Below the pieces are notes generated by a model that saw only the letters and a list, made by a program, of their open reading frames with translations, had not been told where the DNA came from and did not search any database. A stretch of 62,573 nucleotides of DNA from Chloroflexia bacterium (GTDB taxonomy: Bacteria > Chloroflexota > Chloroflexia > Thermobaculales > Thermobaculaceae): contig JAUJMR010000001.1 in assembly GCA_030446765.1 (NCBI GenBank), positions 515,271-577,843 on the forward strand, given 5' to 3'. The position numbers and the translations under genes were made by a program. Shown here one piece after another: positions 36,208 through 46,125 of this stretch; the first letter of the stretch is position 1, and each line of letters begins with the position of its first letter.

Positions 36208-37659
36208 ATGAAGCGGACGGCGCGACGAATCGCTCCCCGGGTACGTACCGTCGATCCGCTCGGCGTGGCGTGGCGGCTGCTCGCTTCCTCACGCATCGCA
36301 ACCCTCCTGCTGACCCTGACAGCATTGCCAGTTCTCGCAGGCGCCGTGCTACCACAAGCGACTCAGTCCATTCGCGCAGATCGGGTCGCCTATGCGGCCT
36401 GGATTGAGGAGCGCCGCGGCACGCTGGGACAAGCGGTTGGCCCGCTCGACGCGCTCTCGCTGTTCGCGGTATACAGCGCCTGGTGGTTTCGCCTCCTGCT
36501 CTGCACGGTCGCCCTGTGCTGTGGCGTGTACGTCGCCAGTCGCTTGGAGCCACGCATCCGGCGCATGCATTTGGCGGCACCAAGTGGGCACGACCCGAGC
36601 ATGCGCGCAATCGCGCGGCTTCCCTCCCCCCTGCGCCCGGAGGACGTTTCGAGCCGGATCGCCGACGGGCTTCGCGTGGCCGGCTACACCACACATATAA
36701 CGGAGACGGCGGACGCCGTGCATATCCGAGCGGAGCGGAACCGGCGTCAGCGTCTCGCGAGCGCCGCAGCCCACCTCGGCTTCGTTGTCCTGCTCGCCGC
36801 TGCGGTGGTCGGCCACTTGATCGGCTGGCAGGAGCTGACCCTGGCGGTCGCGGAGGGCTCTACCGTCGAGATCGGTCATGACACAGGCCTCGCGATTCGC
36901 AACGGCGGCTTCACGCACACTCGCTATCCGGGCGGAAAGGTTCCCAAGGATTATCGGACGGAGATCACCCTCCTCAAGGATGGACAGCCGGTACGTGAGC
37001 GATACGAGCTTCGCGTCAATTCCCCGCTCGCGTACGAAGGGGTGCGTATCCATCAAGCATTCTTCGGCCCCGCCGCCGGGATGCGCGTTGCTAGTGCCGA
37101 AGGGCAGATACTCCTGATGGGGGGCATCCCGCTCCTCTACCGCGATCCCGAGAACCGGCCCACCGGCAGGGCACGGGCTGGCGGGTATGAGCTTGAGGTG
37201 CTCGCGCCGAGGACGGACCGGCCAGATCAGGCGGTGCCAGCCGGTACGGTCCGGGTGCGGGTCTACCGTGCGGGAGCTGAGTCACGCGTGCCACTTGCCG
37301 AGATGGATGCGCCGTTCGGCCGACCTGTTAGCGCGGCGGGACTTACGCTGCTGTACGAGGGTCCGAGGCAGTACAGTGGCCTGCACGTAACCAGGAACCC
37401 GGCAGTTGGATGGGTTTGGGGCGGGGCGGTCCTCACACTCGCCGGAACGCTCTACGTCTTCGCTTTCCCCTACCGATCTGCTCGTGTTGTCATCTACCCA
37501 GTCACGGACGGCAGCCAGATCACCGTTCGACGGCTGATCGGTCGACCGATGGGTCGGGAGCAGGAAACGGCGCGGGTAATCACCGCGGTGCGTACCGCGA
37601 TTACCCCCGACCCGACGCGCACGCCGAACGGTCACTTTGTGGTGGCGCGAAAGGGGTGA
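36208..37659 (+). CDS. resB: ResB-like cytochrome c biogenesis protein (System II)
   Basis: This 483-residue membrane protein has the ResB layout: a first pair of helices (LLASSRIATLLLTLTALPVL and AWWFRLLLCTVALCCGVYVASRLE), a third helix at ASAAAHLGFVVLLAAAVVGHL, a large extracytoplasmic domain, and a last helix near WGGAVLTLAGTLYVFAFPYR. His within AAHLGF and the EGVRIHQAFFGP segment are family features. With CcsA it moves and attaches heme to apocytochrome c. I take the ATG at 36208 (GAGG 10 nt upstream) over 36187. One base separates it from the next gene. Confidence 0.85.
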   Translation: MKRTARRIAPRVRTVDPLGVAWRLLASSRIATLLLTLTALPVLAGAVLPQATQSIRADRVAYAAWIEERRGTLGQAVGPLDALSLFAVYSAWWFRLLLCTVALCCGVYVASRLEPRIRRMHLAAPSGHDPSMRAIARLPSPLRPEDVSSRIADGLRVAGYTTHITETADAVHIRAERNRRQRLASAAAHLGFVVLLAAAVVGHLIGWQELTLAVAEGSTVEIGHDTGLAIRNGGFTHTRYPGGKVPKDYRTEITLLKDGQPVRERYELRVNSPLAYEGVRIHQAFFGPAAGMRVASAEGQILLMGGIPLLYRDPENRPTGRARAGGYELEVLAPRTDRPDQAVPAGTVRVRVYRAGAESRVPLAEMDAPFGRPVSAAGLTLLYEGPRQYSGLHVTRNPAVGWVWGGAVLTLAGTLYVFAFPYRSARVVIYPVTDGSQITVRRLIGRPMGREQETARVITAVRTAITPDPTRTPNGHFVVARKG

Positions 37660-37660
37660 G

Positions 37661-38548
37661 ATGAGTTCCGAGACACTCGCGCGGCTCTCGCTATATGGGT
37701 ACTTCGCCGCGGGTGCCACCCTGGCCGCGGGGCTACTACTCGCCTGGGCGGGGCTGGTCGGCAAAGAGCTCGCGCGCACATCGTCACAGACCACTCGTAT
37801 GAGCACCTTGCGCATCTCGGGCTGGAGTGCAATCGGGGTGGCGTCGGGACTCGGTTGGCTTGGACTGCTCACGCTGACTGCATCCATCACTGCGCGGGGA
37901 CTCGCGGCAGGCAGGCCGCCGTACGCCAATCAGTACGAGTTCGCCATCGCGTTTGCGTGGGGCATCTTAGCGATCTATCTGCTGCTCCGGCGCACCTGTA
38001 CCACCCTGCTTCCGGCAGTTCTTACCCTGGTGCTGGGGATGCTCCTGTACGCCGGAACGCTCCCATCGGAAATCACACCACCCGTGCCCGCCTTGCAGAA
38101 CCGGCTGATCCTGGCGTTGCACGTTGGCTGCGCGGTGATTGCGTATGGCGCCAACGGAGTCGCGTTCGTGGCCGCGTGCCTCTTCCTCATACAACTCGCC
38201 ATCCGGCGGCGTACTGGGGAGACGAGCCGCCGACTACCGAATCTGAGTGCACTCGACGACCTCGGCTATCAGGCGGTAATGCTCGGATTTCCCACGCTTG
38301 GAGCGGTACTCCTCCTGGGGTCGTGGTGGAGTTGGGTGGCTTGGGGGTCGTACTGGAGCTGGGATCCGAAGCAAAGCGCCACGCTAGCAACGTGGCTGTT
38401 GTATGGGGCGTACCTGCACACGCGGACACTGCGCAAACGGCAAGGTCTGCTGAGCGCGCTCCTGCTGATCGCAGGCTTTGGCTCCACTCTTCTGACCTAT
38501 CTGGGAAACCTGTTCTTTGGCGGGCTACACAGCTATTCAGGCTTGTAG
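37661..38548 (+). CDS. ccsA: CcsA/ResC-like heme-handling cytochrome c assembly protein
   Basis: This 295-residue multi-pass protein contains the tryptophan-rich heme motif WGSYWSWDPKQSATLATWLLYGAYLH and histidines in nearby helices (LALHVGCAVIAYGAN). It partners ResB in System II cytochrome c maturation. It starts one base after the resB stop, with AGGGGTGAG just before the ATG, so it is coupled to resB. Confidence 0.9.
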   Translation: MSSETLARLSLYGYFAAGATLAAGLLLAWAGLVGKELARTSSQTTRMSTLRISGWSAIGVASGLGWLGLLTLTASITARGLAAGRPPYANQYEFAIAFAWGILAIYLLLRRTCTTLLPAVLTLVLGMLLYAGTLPSEITPPVPALQNRLILALHVGCAVIAYGANGVAFVAACLFLIQLAIRRRTGETSRRLPNLSALDDLGYQAVMLGFPTLGAVLLLGSWWSWVAWGSYWSWDPKQSATLATWLLYGAYLHTRTLRKRQGLLSALLLIAGFGSTLLTYLGNLFFGGLHSYSGL

Positions 38549-38582
38549 CCGCTACCATGGAGGTAGGAGGGATTCGATACCA

Positions 38583-39185
38583 ATGATCGCAGTGCCGGAC
38601 AACGAACAACCGGGATCCGAGCCCGCGCAGGCCGCGAGCTCGAAGCGTCCACTCGTCATCGGCATCGGTATCGGCCTGGCGCTGATCGGCATACTCGCAC
38701 TCTCGATGTTGCTGGGCGTGGTATGGCTCCTCACCCAGCGCGATGGTGGGGTGAATACGTCGCCGAATCTGCTCAACCAGCCCGCGCCTGAGTTTCAGGT
38801 ACGGACGCTAGACAATGAATCGGTTCGTCTCACCGATCTCCGGGGACAACCGGTCTGGTTGAGCTTCTGGGCGGTTTGGTGCGGTCCGTGTCTCAAGGAG
38901 ATGCCGGCGATCGCGGAGGCGAGACGAGATGCTGAGGCGAGCGGAGTACGGCTGCTAGTCGTGAACACCGGAGAGCCAGAGAAGACCGTACGCACCTTTC
39001 TGCGAGAGAACCCGTACCCCGGTCTCCCCGTTGCGCTGGACGAGAATGGTTCTACCGGCACAGCATATCAGGTATACAGCCTGCCGACGAACGTCTACAT
39101 CGACGCGCAGGGGATCGTTCGCGCGGTGAAGGTCGGAACGATGGACGCAGACGAGATGCGAGCCGCCATCAAGGACGTGCGCTAG
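38583..39185 (+). CDS. Membrane-anchored TlpA/ResA-like thiol-disulfide oxidoreductase
   Basis: This 200-residue protein has one N-terminal membrane anchor (residues 23-50) and a thioredoxin fold outside the membrane. The redox site is WCGPC, with Cys100 and Cys103, and the cis-proline loop is SLPTNVYID. In System II it reduces the heme-binding cysteines of apocytochrome c. I take the ATG at 38583; AGGAGG lies about 11 nt before it. It is third in the resB-ccsA cassette. Confidence 0.88.
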   Translation: MIAVPDNEQPGSEPAQAASSKRPLVIGIGIGLALIGILALSMLLGVVWLLTQRDGGVNTSPNLLNQPAPEFQVRTLDNESVRLTDLRGQPVWLSFWAVWCGPCLKEMPAIAEARRDAEASGVRLLVVNTGEPEKTVRTFLRENPYPGLPVALDENGSTGTAYQVYSLPTNVYIDAQGIVRAVKVGTMDADEMRAAIKDVR

Positions 39186-39797
39186 GTGGGCGCGTCGTTG
39201 TATCGACCGCTTGTGCTGTGCTTGCTTCTGATGAGTGCGCTCGCGGGCTTCGCTGCCGCGGGGAACCCGTCGTACCCCGCAGCGGTAGAACAGCTTGGCA
39301 CCACAGGAAGCAGCACCATCAGTGGCACGGACAACGCTGCTCCGACCGGCAGTGGTCTGGCGGCACCACCAAAGCCGGAAGGCGCTGCTCTCGCCAGGAC
39401 CGAGTTCGAAGCGATGCTTGCAAAGCACCTAGAAAATCCGTACTCCCTCCTCACACTGGCGACGGAGATCCGGAAGAACGATGCCGAGGAGGGCTTGCGG
39501 GCACACGAGCGGCTTGTGACCGCCTACCCGCGCTCGGCCGTCGTCCAGGCGGCACTGGCCGATGCCCTGTACCGAACCGGAAAGATCGAGGATAGCCAGT
39601 TGGTGCTCCATCGAGCGCTGCAACAGCAGCCCGATCTGCCTGAAGGTCGGCTGCTACGAGGGAAGCTCCTCGCAGCGAACGGACCGGAGGGTCTAAAGGG
39701 AGCGCTCAGGGAGTGGCGTCTGGCAATCGAGGGAGCACCGGGCAGCCCCACTGCCAGTGAGGCAGCCCGACTGATTCATCTCCACGAAGGACGGTAA
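39186..39797 (+). CDS. Exported TPR protein of the cytochrome c cassette (CcmH/CycH-like)
   Basis: A 203-residue protein with a signal peptide (YRPLVLCLLLMSALAGFAAAG) and a low-complexity linker. Tetratricopeptide-type helices follow at about 75-200: HERLVTAYPRSAVVQAALADALYRTGKIEDSQLVLHRALQQQPDLPEGRLL, quoted here only by its ends. It starts with GTG immediately after the TlpA stop. Position and TPR fold suggest an apocytochrome chaperone like the C-terminal part of CcmH/CcmI; that role is inferred. Confidence 0.75.
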   Translation: MGASLYRPLVLCLLLMSALAGFAAAGNPSYPAAVEQLGTTGSSTISGTDNAAPTGSGLAAPPKPEGAALARTEFEAMLAKHLENPYSLLTLATEIRKNDAEEGLRAHERLVTAYPRSAVVQAALADALYRTGKIEDSQLVLHRALQQQPDLPEGRLLRGKLLAANGPEGLKGALREWRLAIEGAPGSPTASEAARLIHLHEGR

Positions 39798-39802
39798 GCG
39801 GC

Positions 39803-40474
39803 CTAGCGCGCCAGCTCGGGCGTCTTGATCTCGTCAATCTGGCCGAGCACCATGAACACCGTGCTCTCACAGATGTTTGTCACCCGGTCCGCGATCCGCT
39901 CGAGGTTATGACTGGCCCACAAAAGACGCGTCGCGCGGTTGATCGTGGTCGGGTCCGCGATCATGAACGCCAGCAACTCGTGGTACACCTCGTCGTACAA
40001 TTCGTCGATTTGATCGTCCTCATTCCAGATGCGCTTCGCCGCCTCAACATCGTGTCTGATGAACGCGTCCAGACTCCGGTCGAGCATGTCGCGCGCGCGG
40101 TCCGCCATCCGCGGAATGATCGTGATCGGTGGCAGCGCTGGCTCTCCGGCGATGCTGATGCAGATCTTCGCGATGCCCTCCGCATAGTCGCCAATGCGCT
40201 CCAACTCCGTGGCAACGGTCATGACTGCCGCGATCGTGCGCAGGTCGCTCGCGACGGGCTGTTGCGTGGCAATGAGCAGCAGTGCCCGCCGCTCGATCTC
40301 CGTGCGCTTATCATCGAGCAGGTCGTCGTCCTCGATGACCTGCCGGGCCGTCATGACGTGGCGAGTCGTGAGTGCCTCGATAGCACGTGCAATCGCCTTC
40401 TCGGCCATGCTTCCCAGGGCGAGCATCTCATCCTGCAGCTCGCGCACCTCGCGCATGAAGCTTTCTCTTGGCAT
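39803..40474 (-). CDS. phoU: Phosphate transport system regulator PhoU
   Basis: This 223-residue protein has two three-helix PhoU repeats. The conserved metal-binding segments are ELERIGDYAEGIAK in the first repeat and NLERIADRVTNICE in the second. PhoU restrains the PstSCAB transporter and the PhoR kinase when phosphate is ample. It is the last gene of the pst operon. The ATG at 40474 is preferred to the upstream opening at 40513. Confidence 0.93.
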   Translation of the reverse strand: MPRESFMREVRELQDEMLALGSMAEKAIARAIEALTTRHVMTARQVIEDDDLLDDKRTEIERRALLLIATQQPVASDLRTIAAVMTVATELERIGDYAEGIAKICISIAGEPALPPITIIPRMADRARDMLDRSLDAFIRHDVEAAKRIWNEDDQIDELYDEVYHELLAFMIADPTTINRATRLLWASHNLERIADRVTNICESTVFMVLGQIDEIKTPELAR

Positions 40475-40516
40475 TACTCTCAGCCTTTCCCTATGCGTCG
40501 TTACCGGCGGCAAACC

Positions 40517-41379
40517 CTAGCCAAACCGGCCCGTAATATAGTCCTCCGTGCGCTTGTCTTTCGGCGCGGTGAAGATGTCGTTTGTCGCCCCGAACTCCAC
40601 CAGCTGCCCCTTGGTCTGTTCGTCTGAGAGCATGAACCCGGTGTAGTCGGAGACCCGAGCGGCCTGTTGCAGGTTGTGGGTAACGACGATGATCGTGTAG
40701 TTCGCCACCAGTTCCCGCATCAAGTCCTCGATCTTGACGGTGGAGATCGGATCGAGCGCAGATGCCGGCTCATCCATCAGGAGCACTTCCGGGGAGATGG
40801 CTATTGCGCGGGCGATGCACAGGCGCTGTTGCTGGCCGCCGGACAAGGCGAGCCCACTCCGCTTCAGATTTCCCCTTCACCTCATCCCAGATGGCGGCCT
40901 GCCGGAGCGAGCGCTCGACGAGCTCGTCGTAATCGCCACGGTAACCATTTATCTTCGCGCCATACAGAATGTTCTCGCGAATGGAGCGGGGGAAGGGATT
41001 CGGCTTCTGAAAGACCATACCGACGCGGCGGCGCACTTCTACTGAGTCGACGTTCTTGCCGTAGACGTCCACACCGTTTAGCAGGACCTCGCCTTCGGTG
41101 CGCACCCCGGAATAAGCTCGTTCATTCGGTTAATGGTGCGCAACAGGGTGCTCTTGCCACAGCCCGATGGACCAATAAGCGCCGTTACCTTGTTCCTGGG
41201 AAGCCCATGGAGACGTTCGTCAACGCCTGCGTATCGCCGTACCACAGGCTGAGATTCCGCACCTCGACGACGTGGTCTGTCGCAAGCGCCGGCGCTGGCT
41301 GCCGGGGGATTGCTACCGCGCCCGAATCGGCGTGCCCCGGTATGTCGGACATGGACCCGCCAGCACGCGTCGGCGCCAT
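40517..41379 (-). CDS. pstB: Phosphate ABC transporter ATP-binding protein, three frameshifts
   Basis: Four consecutive fragments in changing frames make one PstB. They are the N-terminus [19 protein letters not shown]; the Walker [24 protein letters not shown]; the Q-loop section [20 protein letters not shown]; and the signature [14 protein letters not shown] with Walker [14 protein letters not shown] and the H-loop VVTHNLQQA. Frames break near 41210, 41105 and 40860. The residues essential for ATPase function are all present. The start is the ATG at 41379 with GGGAGGA upstream. Given the conserved motifs, I regard the breaks as probable sequencing errors. Confidence 0.88.
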
Positions 41380-41477
41380 TGATCGATCCTCCCTGTCTGA
41401 CTCGGACGGAGCATCCGGTCGCTCCACTCGGTTTGACTCGAATGTAACTCAAATCTTCTCCCTGTGTGGAACGAGAA

Positions 41478-42269
41478 TTAAAACCTCTTGTGCAGCCGCT
41501 GGCGCAGGTAGATCGCTACCGAGTTCATCGAGAGCAATACCACCAGGAGCAGGAGTATACCGGCCGCCGCCAATCCGTGAAAATCCTTCTGTGGCTTTGA
41601 GGTCCAGTTAAAAGATCTGGATTGGCAGTACGGTAAAGCGACTGAGGGGGCCATTGGGCGTGGTCGCGACGTACGCAAGCGCGCCGATAACGAGGAGTGG
41701 CGCGGTCTCACCGATGGCACGCGATGCGGCCAGGATGTTGCCGGTGAGTATGCCCGGGAATGCGTAGGGCAGACATGGTACCGCACCGTCTGGCTGCGCG
41801 TGGCGCCCAGGGCGAACGACGCATCCGCATGTCGATGGACGGCGCGGATGGCTCCGCGTCCTGCGACGATGATGATCGGCAGCACCAGAAGCGCCATGGT
41901 GAGAGCACCGGCGAGTATGCTGCGATTCAGTTGAAATAGTCGCACGAAAATCTGGAGTCCCAACAGGCCGTACACGATCGAGGGCACACCTGCCAGGTTC
42001 GAGATATTCACCTGGATGAACCGGGTGAACCAATTGTCGCCGGCGTACTCTTCCAGGTAGATCGCGCTCAAGACCCCTAGCGGTAGTGCGACAAGAATCG
42101 TCAGTGCCATCATCCAGAGCGTTCCCATCAGTGCGGCCCTGAGCCCGGCCCGCTCCGCAAACCGACTGTCGAAGCTGGTGAGGAAGTCCCAGTTCAACCA
42201 CGGCAGGCCGTCCCGGGCAACGTCAACGAGGAGCGTGAGCAGGGTCCCCAGCGCGATCGCGATGCTCAA
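41478..42269 (-). CDS. pstA: Phosphate ABC transporter permease PstA, frameshifted
   Basis: PstA membrane segments run through [26 protein letters not shown] and [19 protein letters not shown]. The inner-loop segment [16 protein letters not shown] is followed, in another frame, by [27 protein letters not shown]. The end ([31 protein letters not shown]) returns to the first frame. Breaks lie near 41765 and 41607. No ATG exists at the 5' end: the frame is open back to about 42360, past the TTG given here, so the true start may be lost to another error. Confidence 0.83.
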   Translation of the reverse strand: MSIAIALGTLLTLLVDVARDGLPWLNWDFLTSFDSRFAERAGLRAALMGTLWMMALTILVALPLGVLSAIYLEEYAGDNWFTRFIQVNISNLAGVPSIVYGLLGLQIFVRLFQLNRSILAGALTMALLVLPIIIVAGRGAIRAVHRHADASFALGATRSQTVRYHVCPTHSRAYSPATSWPHRVPSVRPRHSSLSARLRTSRPRPMAPSVALPYCQSRSFNWTSKPQKDFHGLAAAGILLLLVVLLSMNSVAIYLRQRLHKRF

Positions 42270-42357
42270 GATACCAAGTCCCGCGAAAAGATACCCTTGA
42301 GCTTGCGTACCCGCACGTTTGGCCGGAACAGAGCAGCGGTTTTCCCTGGTGTCTACC

Positions 42358-43310
42358 CTACTTCGCCATTAGTCGTATACCTCTCGGAACCGGCGAACGA
42401 ACCAGAAACGAACAGGTCATGATAAAGGTGAGCACGAACAGCGTCGTGCCGACCGCAAAGATCGTCTGATACTGCACCGAGCCGACGGAAGCTTCGCCCT
42501 GACTGACCTGCACGATGTACGAGGTCATCGTCTGCATTTGCTTCCTGGGATCCGCCGTCAGCTTCGGCAGCTGTCCCGCCGCGAGGGCAACGATCATCGT
42601 CTCACCGACCGCTCGGGAGAGTGCCAGGATTATCGAGGCCACAATGCCGGAGAGCGCGGCGGGGAGCACGACTCGGGTCGCCACTTCAAACCGCGTCGCA
42701 CCCAGTCCGTACGCGCCCTCCCGGAGGGACAGCGGCACGGACGTCATCGCGCGTCCTCGCTGAGGGACGAGACCAGCGGCAGGATAGCGATGCCCATCAC
42801 GATGCCGGCGCTCAGGCGTTAAAGATGCTCATCCCAGGAATGATGTCACGGATAAGCGGCGTCACGAATAGCAGAGCAAAGAATCCGAATACCACTGTTG
42901 GGATCCCGGCAAGGACCTCCAGAGCGGGCTTGATGATGTTGCGTGCCCGACGGGAGGCGAACTCGCTCAGGTACACGGCGGCGAGCAGACCGAGCGGCAC
43001 TGCAATGAGCAGCGCGATGAACGATGTCACCAGCGTCGCCGATATCAACGGCCAGATACCGAACCGCCCGTTCGATCCGCCTGGCGACCACCGGGTATCC
43101 CCGAAGAACTGTGCCGGAGATACCTCACGGAAGAACGCGACCGCCTCACTGGTGAGTGAGACGAGTATGCCGATCGTGGTGAGGATGGATACGGCCGCAG
43201 CGGCCATCAGTACCCCGTGAATTACGCGTTCGCGGAGGTCCCTGGCCGCATTCCGTCCCAGCGTGCCGCGCTGCGGGTAATGCCCCGTATGCCTGAAAAC
43301 TCATTGCCAT
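42358..43310 (-). CDS. pstC: Phosphate ABC transporter permease PstC, frameshifted
   Basis: The main fragment (43207-42812) includes [55 protein letters not shown] and GMSIFNA. The second (42747-42358) has [27 protein letters not shown] and [17 protein letters not shown]. The missing linker ([20 protein letters not shown]) is present in the third frame, so single bases are missing near 42818 and 42752. The N-terminus can be restored to the ATG at 43310 by reading TTTT as TTT near 43299. GGTGAG lies before that ATG. It is the transmembrane channel with PstA. Confidence 0.85.
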
Positions 43311-43392
43311 TGTTCTCACCGCACCAAACAGTAGAGGGACGGGCGGAGCTATTATACTCTGCCCGTCTTCTGCGTTCTACGTTCGGGGTGCG

Positions 43393-44559
43393 TTAGCTCC
43401 CAGCGTAGTCTGCGATGTTAAACTCGCCGTTCTTGATCTCCGTGCCCTTCGTCCGCTTTCAAAGCGCTGGCGCACGCCCTGGTACTGCTGGTCTGTGAGC
43501 TCAACGTAACCCACTTCCGGGGTGGCGACTACCGGCGTGAACTCCTTGCTGAGATAGAAGTTCACGAAGGCCTCCAGCGCGGGCTGCTTCTCCGCATCGT
43601 CCGCGTTTACGTAGATGAACAGCGGGCGGCTAAGCGGGTACGTACCGTCGTTGACCGTCTTCGAGGGCTTCACACACTTCCCATCGCCACCGTCCACACC
43701 GAGCAGCTTCAGGGCCTCCTGGTTCGCGTAGTATGCAAAGCCGAAGTAGCCGAGTGAGTTTGCCTCGCCGGAGATACCCTGAACGAGTACGTTGTCGTCC
43801 TCGCTCGCCGCCGTATAGTCCTACGGCTTGCACCTTCCTCGCCATTGACCCGTCGGTGAAGAAGTCGAACGTGCCGGACTGTTCGCCGGGACCGAAAAGT
43901 GCCATCTCCTGGTCGGGGAAGTTCTTGCGCACCTGGTTCCAATTGGTGACCTTGCCCTCCGCACTCGGCTGCCAAATCTTCTTGAGATCAGCCATCGTCA
44001 GACAGTCAACAAACTCTGTCTCGGGATTGGTCATCACCGCGAGGCCATCCAAAGCGACGGGCAGCTCGATGAACTCGACGCCCGCCTCCTTGCACGCCGC
44101 GATCTCATCTTCCTTGATCGGCCGAGACGCATCGCTGATCTGGGTCTCACCGCTACAGAAGCGCTCGAAACCACCGCCCGTGCCGGAGCTGGCTACCGTA
44201 ACGTCCACGTTCTCGGCACCGGCCGCCTTGAACTCCTGTGCCGCGGCCTCAGATACTCAACGCAGCACCGTGCTGGAGCCGTCGATCTCGATCCGCCCGC
44301 TTAGAGAACCAAGATCAGCCGAGCACCCGCTCCCGCCCTCAGTCTTTCCGCAGGCGCAGTCCCTCGCCGCCTGCAGCTTCCGTTGGCTCAGACCCCGCAC
44401 CCGTCGCGGTCGCCGCCGCCGGCTCCTCCTCCGTCGTCGTCCCCCGTGGTCGTCCTGCCGCCGCCGCAGGCCACGAGCAACAACGCAACCACCATCGCCA
44501 GGGACATCCATCTTCTTACGAAAGTCCGCTCCAAAATCGGGGCGTTTTTTCACGTGCAT
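43393..44559 (-). CDS. pstS: Phosphate-binding lipoprotein PstS, multiple frameshifts
   Basis: The parts of a PstS lie in order but in alternating frames. They are a lipoprotein signal with lipobox LLLVACGGG; IEIDGSSTVLR; then VTVASSGTGGGFERFCSGETQISDASRPI (the phosphate-binding S-G-T-G loop) and GEQSGTFDFFTD; then KTVNDGTYPLSRPLFIYVNAD and FVNFYLS. The natural end NGEFNIADYAGS and stop (43395-43393) are recovered by one more shift. At least five small indels are needed. The start is uncertain (ATG 44559 or GTG 44553). A Pho-box-like repeat lies 40 bp upstream. It is the first gene of pstSCAB-phoU. Confidence 0.85.
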
Positions 44560-44598
44560 CAGCGCTTCGATCAACAGCGCTATCGTATCGGAGCCGCA

Positions 44599-44630
44599 TT
44601 AAGCGAATGTTAAGACGTCGTTAAACTGAA
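44599..44630 (-). promoter_or_regulatory. Pho-box-like direct repeats before pstS
   Basis: TTAA occurs at 44599-44602, 44610-44613 and 44621-44624, exactly 11 bp apart. On the pstS strand it reads TTAAC-N6-TTAAC-N6-TTAAT. An 11-bp period is how PhoB/PhoP-type regulators contact tandem half-sites, and a matching two-component system lies just upstream. The site ends about 40 bp before the pstS start. Confidence 0.65.
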
Positions 44631-44950
44631 CACGTTCGCCGGAGCCGCAACGAGAGCGACTCAACAATGCCTGAAATTTAATGTTTCTCCGGCAAGCCTC
44701 AGCTGCGTCCCAACCCGGGCACGCCTGCCTCTGACCGAGCGGGCGACCTCGAGGCAGCGGGGACCACGATAGCCTCGCTGCCACAGCACCAGATCGACGA
44801 TTGATGACAGGCTCTCGAACGGTGCGGCTGTGCCGGGGAACATGACGGCATACACGCTTTCCGAGGCAGGGGCGGCATGACGGGGCTGGTACGCGACCGC
44901 AAATGTAATGTGAGTATGAAATGAACTTTCACGCACGCGTACTCAGCTGC
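44631..44950. other. Intergenic region between pstS and the histidine kinase
   Basis: About 320 bp without a recognisable gene. A 91-codon minus-strand frame (44936-44661) directly follows the kinase stop, but it has no homology I recognise, no ribosome site and arginine-rich composition, so I do not call it. Confidence 0.5.
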
Positions 44951-46085
44951 CTATTTCTCGGAAATGGGAAGGGTGAAATAGAAGCTGGCGCCCCTGCCTT
45001 CGTCGCTCTCGGCCCATATCCGCCCGCCGTGCATCTGGACCGTGTGCTTCGCCATTGCCAGTCCGAGACCGGTACCCCGGCCGGTACGGGCTTCGTCGCC
45101 GGTATAGAAACAGGCCGTTTCGGCAAACGCTGCTTCGGAATGCCCGGGCCGGTGTCGTGAATCGCGAACCGGACATAGCCGCCCTCGAGCGCCGCCCCTG
45201 CCGAAGCTCGCCGCCGCGCGGGGTTACCTTGATCGCGTTATCGAGCACATTCGTGATGACGCGGCTCACTTGATCGAAGTCGGCTCGTACGCACGGCAGC
45301 GCTTCGGGCATCTCCAGCGTCATCCGCAGCCCCGCCTGCTCAACCTGCGGAGTAAGCCGGTCCATGCAGCTTTCCATCAGGCCGCGGACAGAAACCGGGC
45401 CAAGCATCATCCGCGCCTCGCCGGTCTCCATCGCAGCTAGCGCAAGCGACTGCTCCACGATCTCCGACATATGGGCTACCTGCTCGTGCAGCTTGCCCAG
45501 AAACAGTGTGCGCGCCTCCTCATCGTCCGCCGCGCCCCCAGTAAGCGTCTCGACGAGCAATTGGAGCGTCGCGAGCGGAGTACGCAACTCATGGGACACG
45601 TTCGCAACCAGTTCCCGGCGTACTTGCTGGAGGTGACGCAGTTCCGTGAGATCCCTGAGCACCATCACAATACCCACATGCGGCACCGGCCGCACCATGG
45701 CGCGCACCACACGTTGTGGCCGGCTCAACTGGACAGTCGCAGACTGCTGCTCCCCCTGGGCGATACTGCGGCGCAGCAAGTTCTCCAGATCGTGGTCGCG
45801 CAGTGCCTCGATCAGGGGGCGGCCCTTCTCGACGCCAACCAGCTCTCGTGCCGCCCGGTTAACATCTATGACCTGACGCTCACCGTCCAGTAATAGGACT
45901 GCCTCATCAATGAGATCCAGGCCTGTGTAACCAAGCTCCGCTAACTGAGCCTGCCGGTTCTCCTCCAAACCTGGTAGACGCTCGACAGCGAGCGGCGCTG
46001 AAGGTCGAGGGCGCCGTTGCACCATGCCCACGAGCAGCAGAATAAGCGAGATGACGAGTGCCACCGCGATCCACCGCTCCAGCAT
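44951..46085 (-). CDS. PhoR-type sensor histidine kinase, two frameshifts
   Basis: One N-terminal membrane helix ([14 protein letters not shown]), a PAS domain at about 50-150, then HisKA with the phospho-acceptor His165 in [14 protein letters not shown]. The ATPase domain has the N box ([14 protein letters not shown]), and after a frame change HDTGPGIP, then [22 protein letters not shown] in a further frame. Breaks lie near 45220 and 45125. The natural end LPISEK and stop are at 44951-44953. Membrane topology matches PhoR of Gram-positive type. It is paired with the response regulator 40 bp upstream. Confidence 0.88.
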
Positions 46086-46125
46086 GACCCTCGCCTCACT
46101 TCCGTGAGCGCCCCTCGACCGACGG

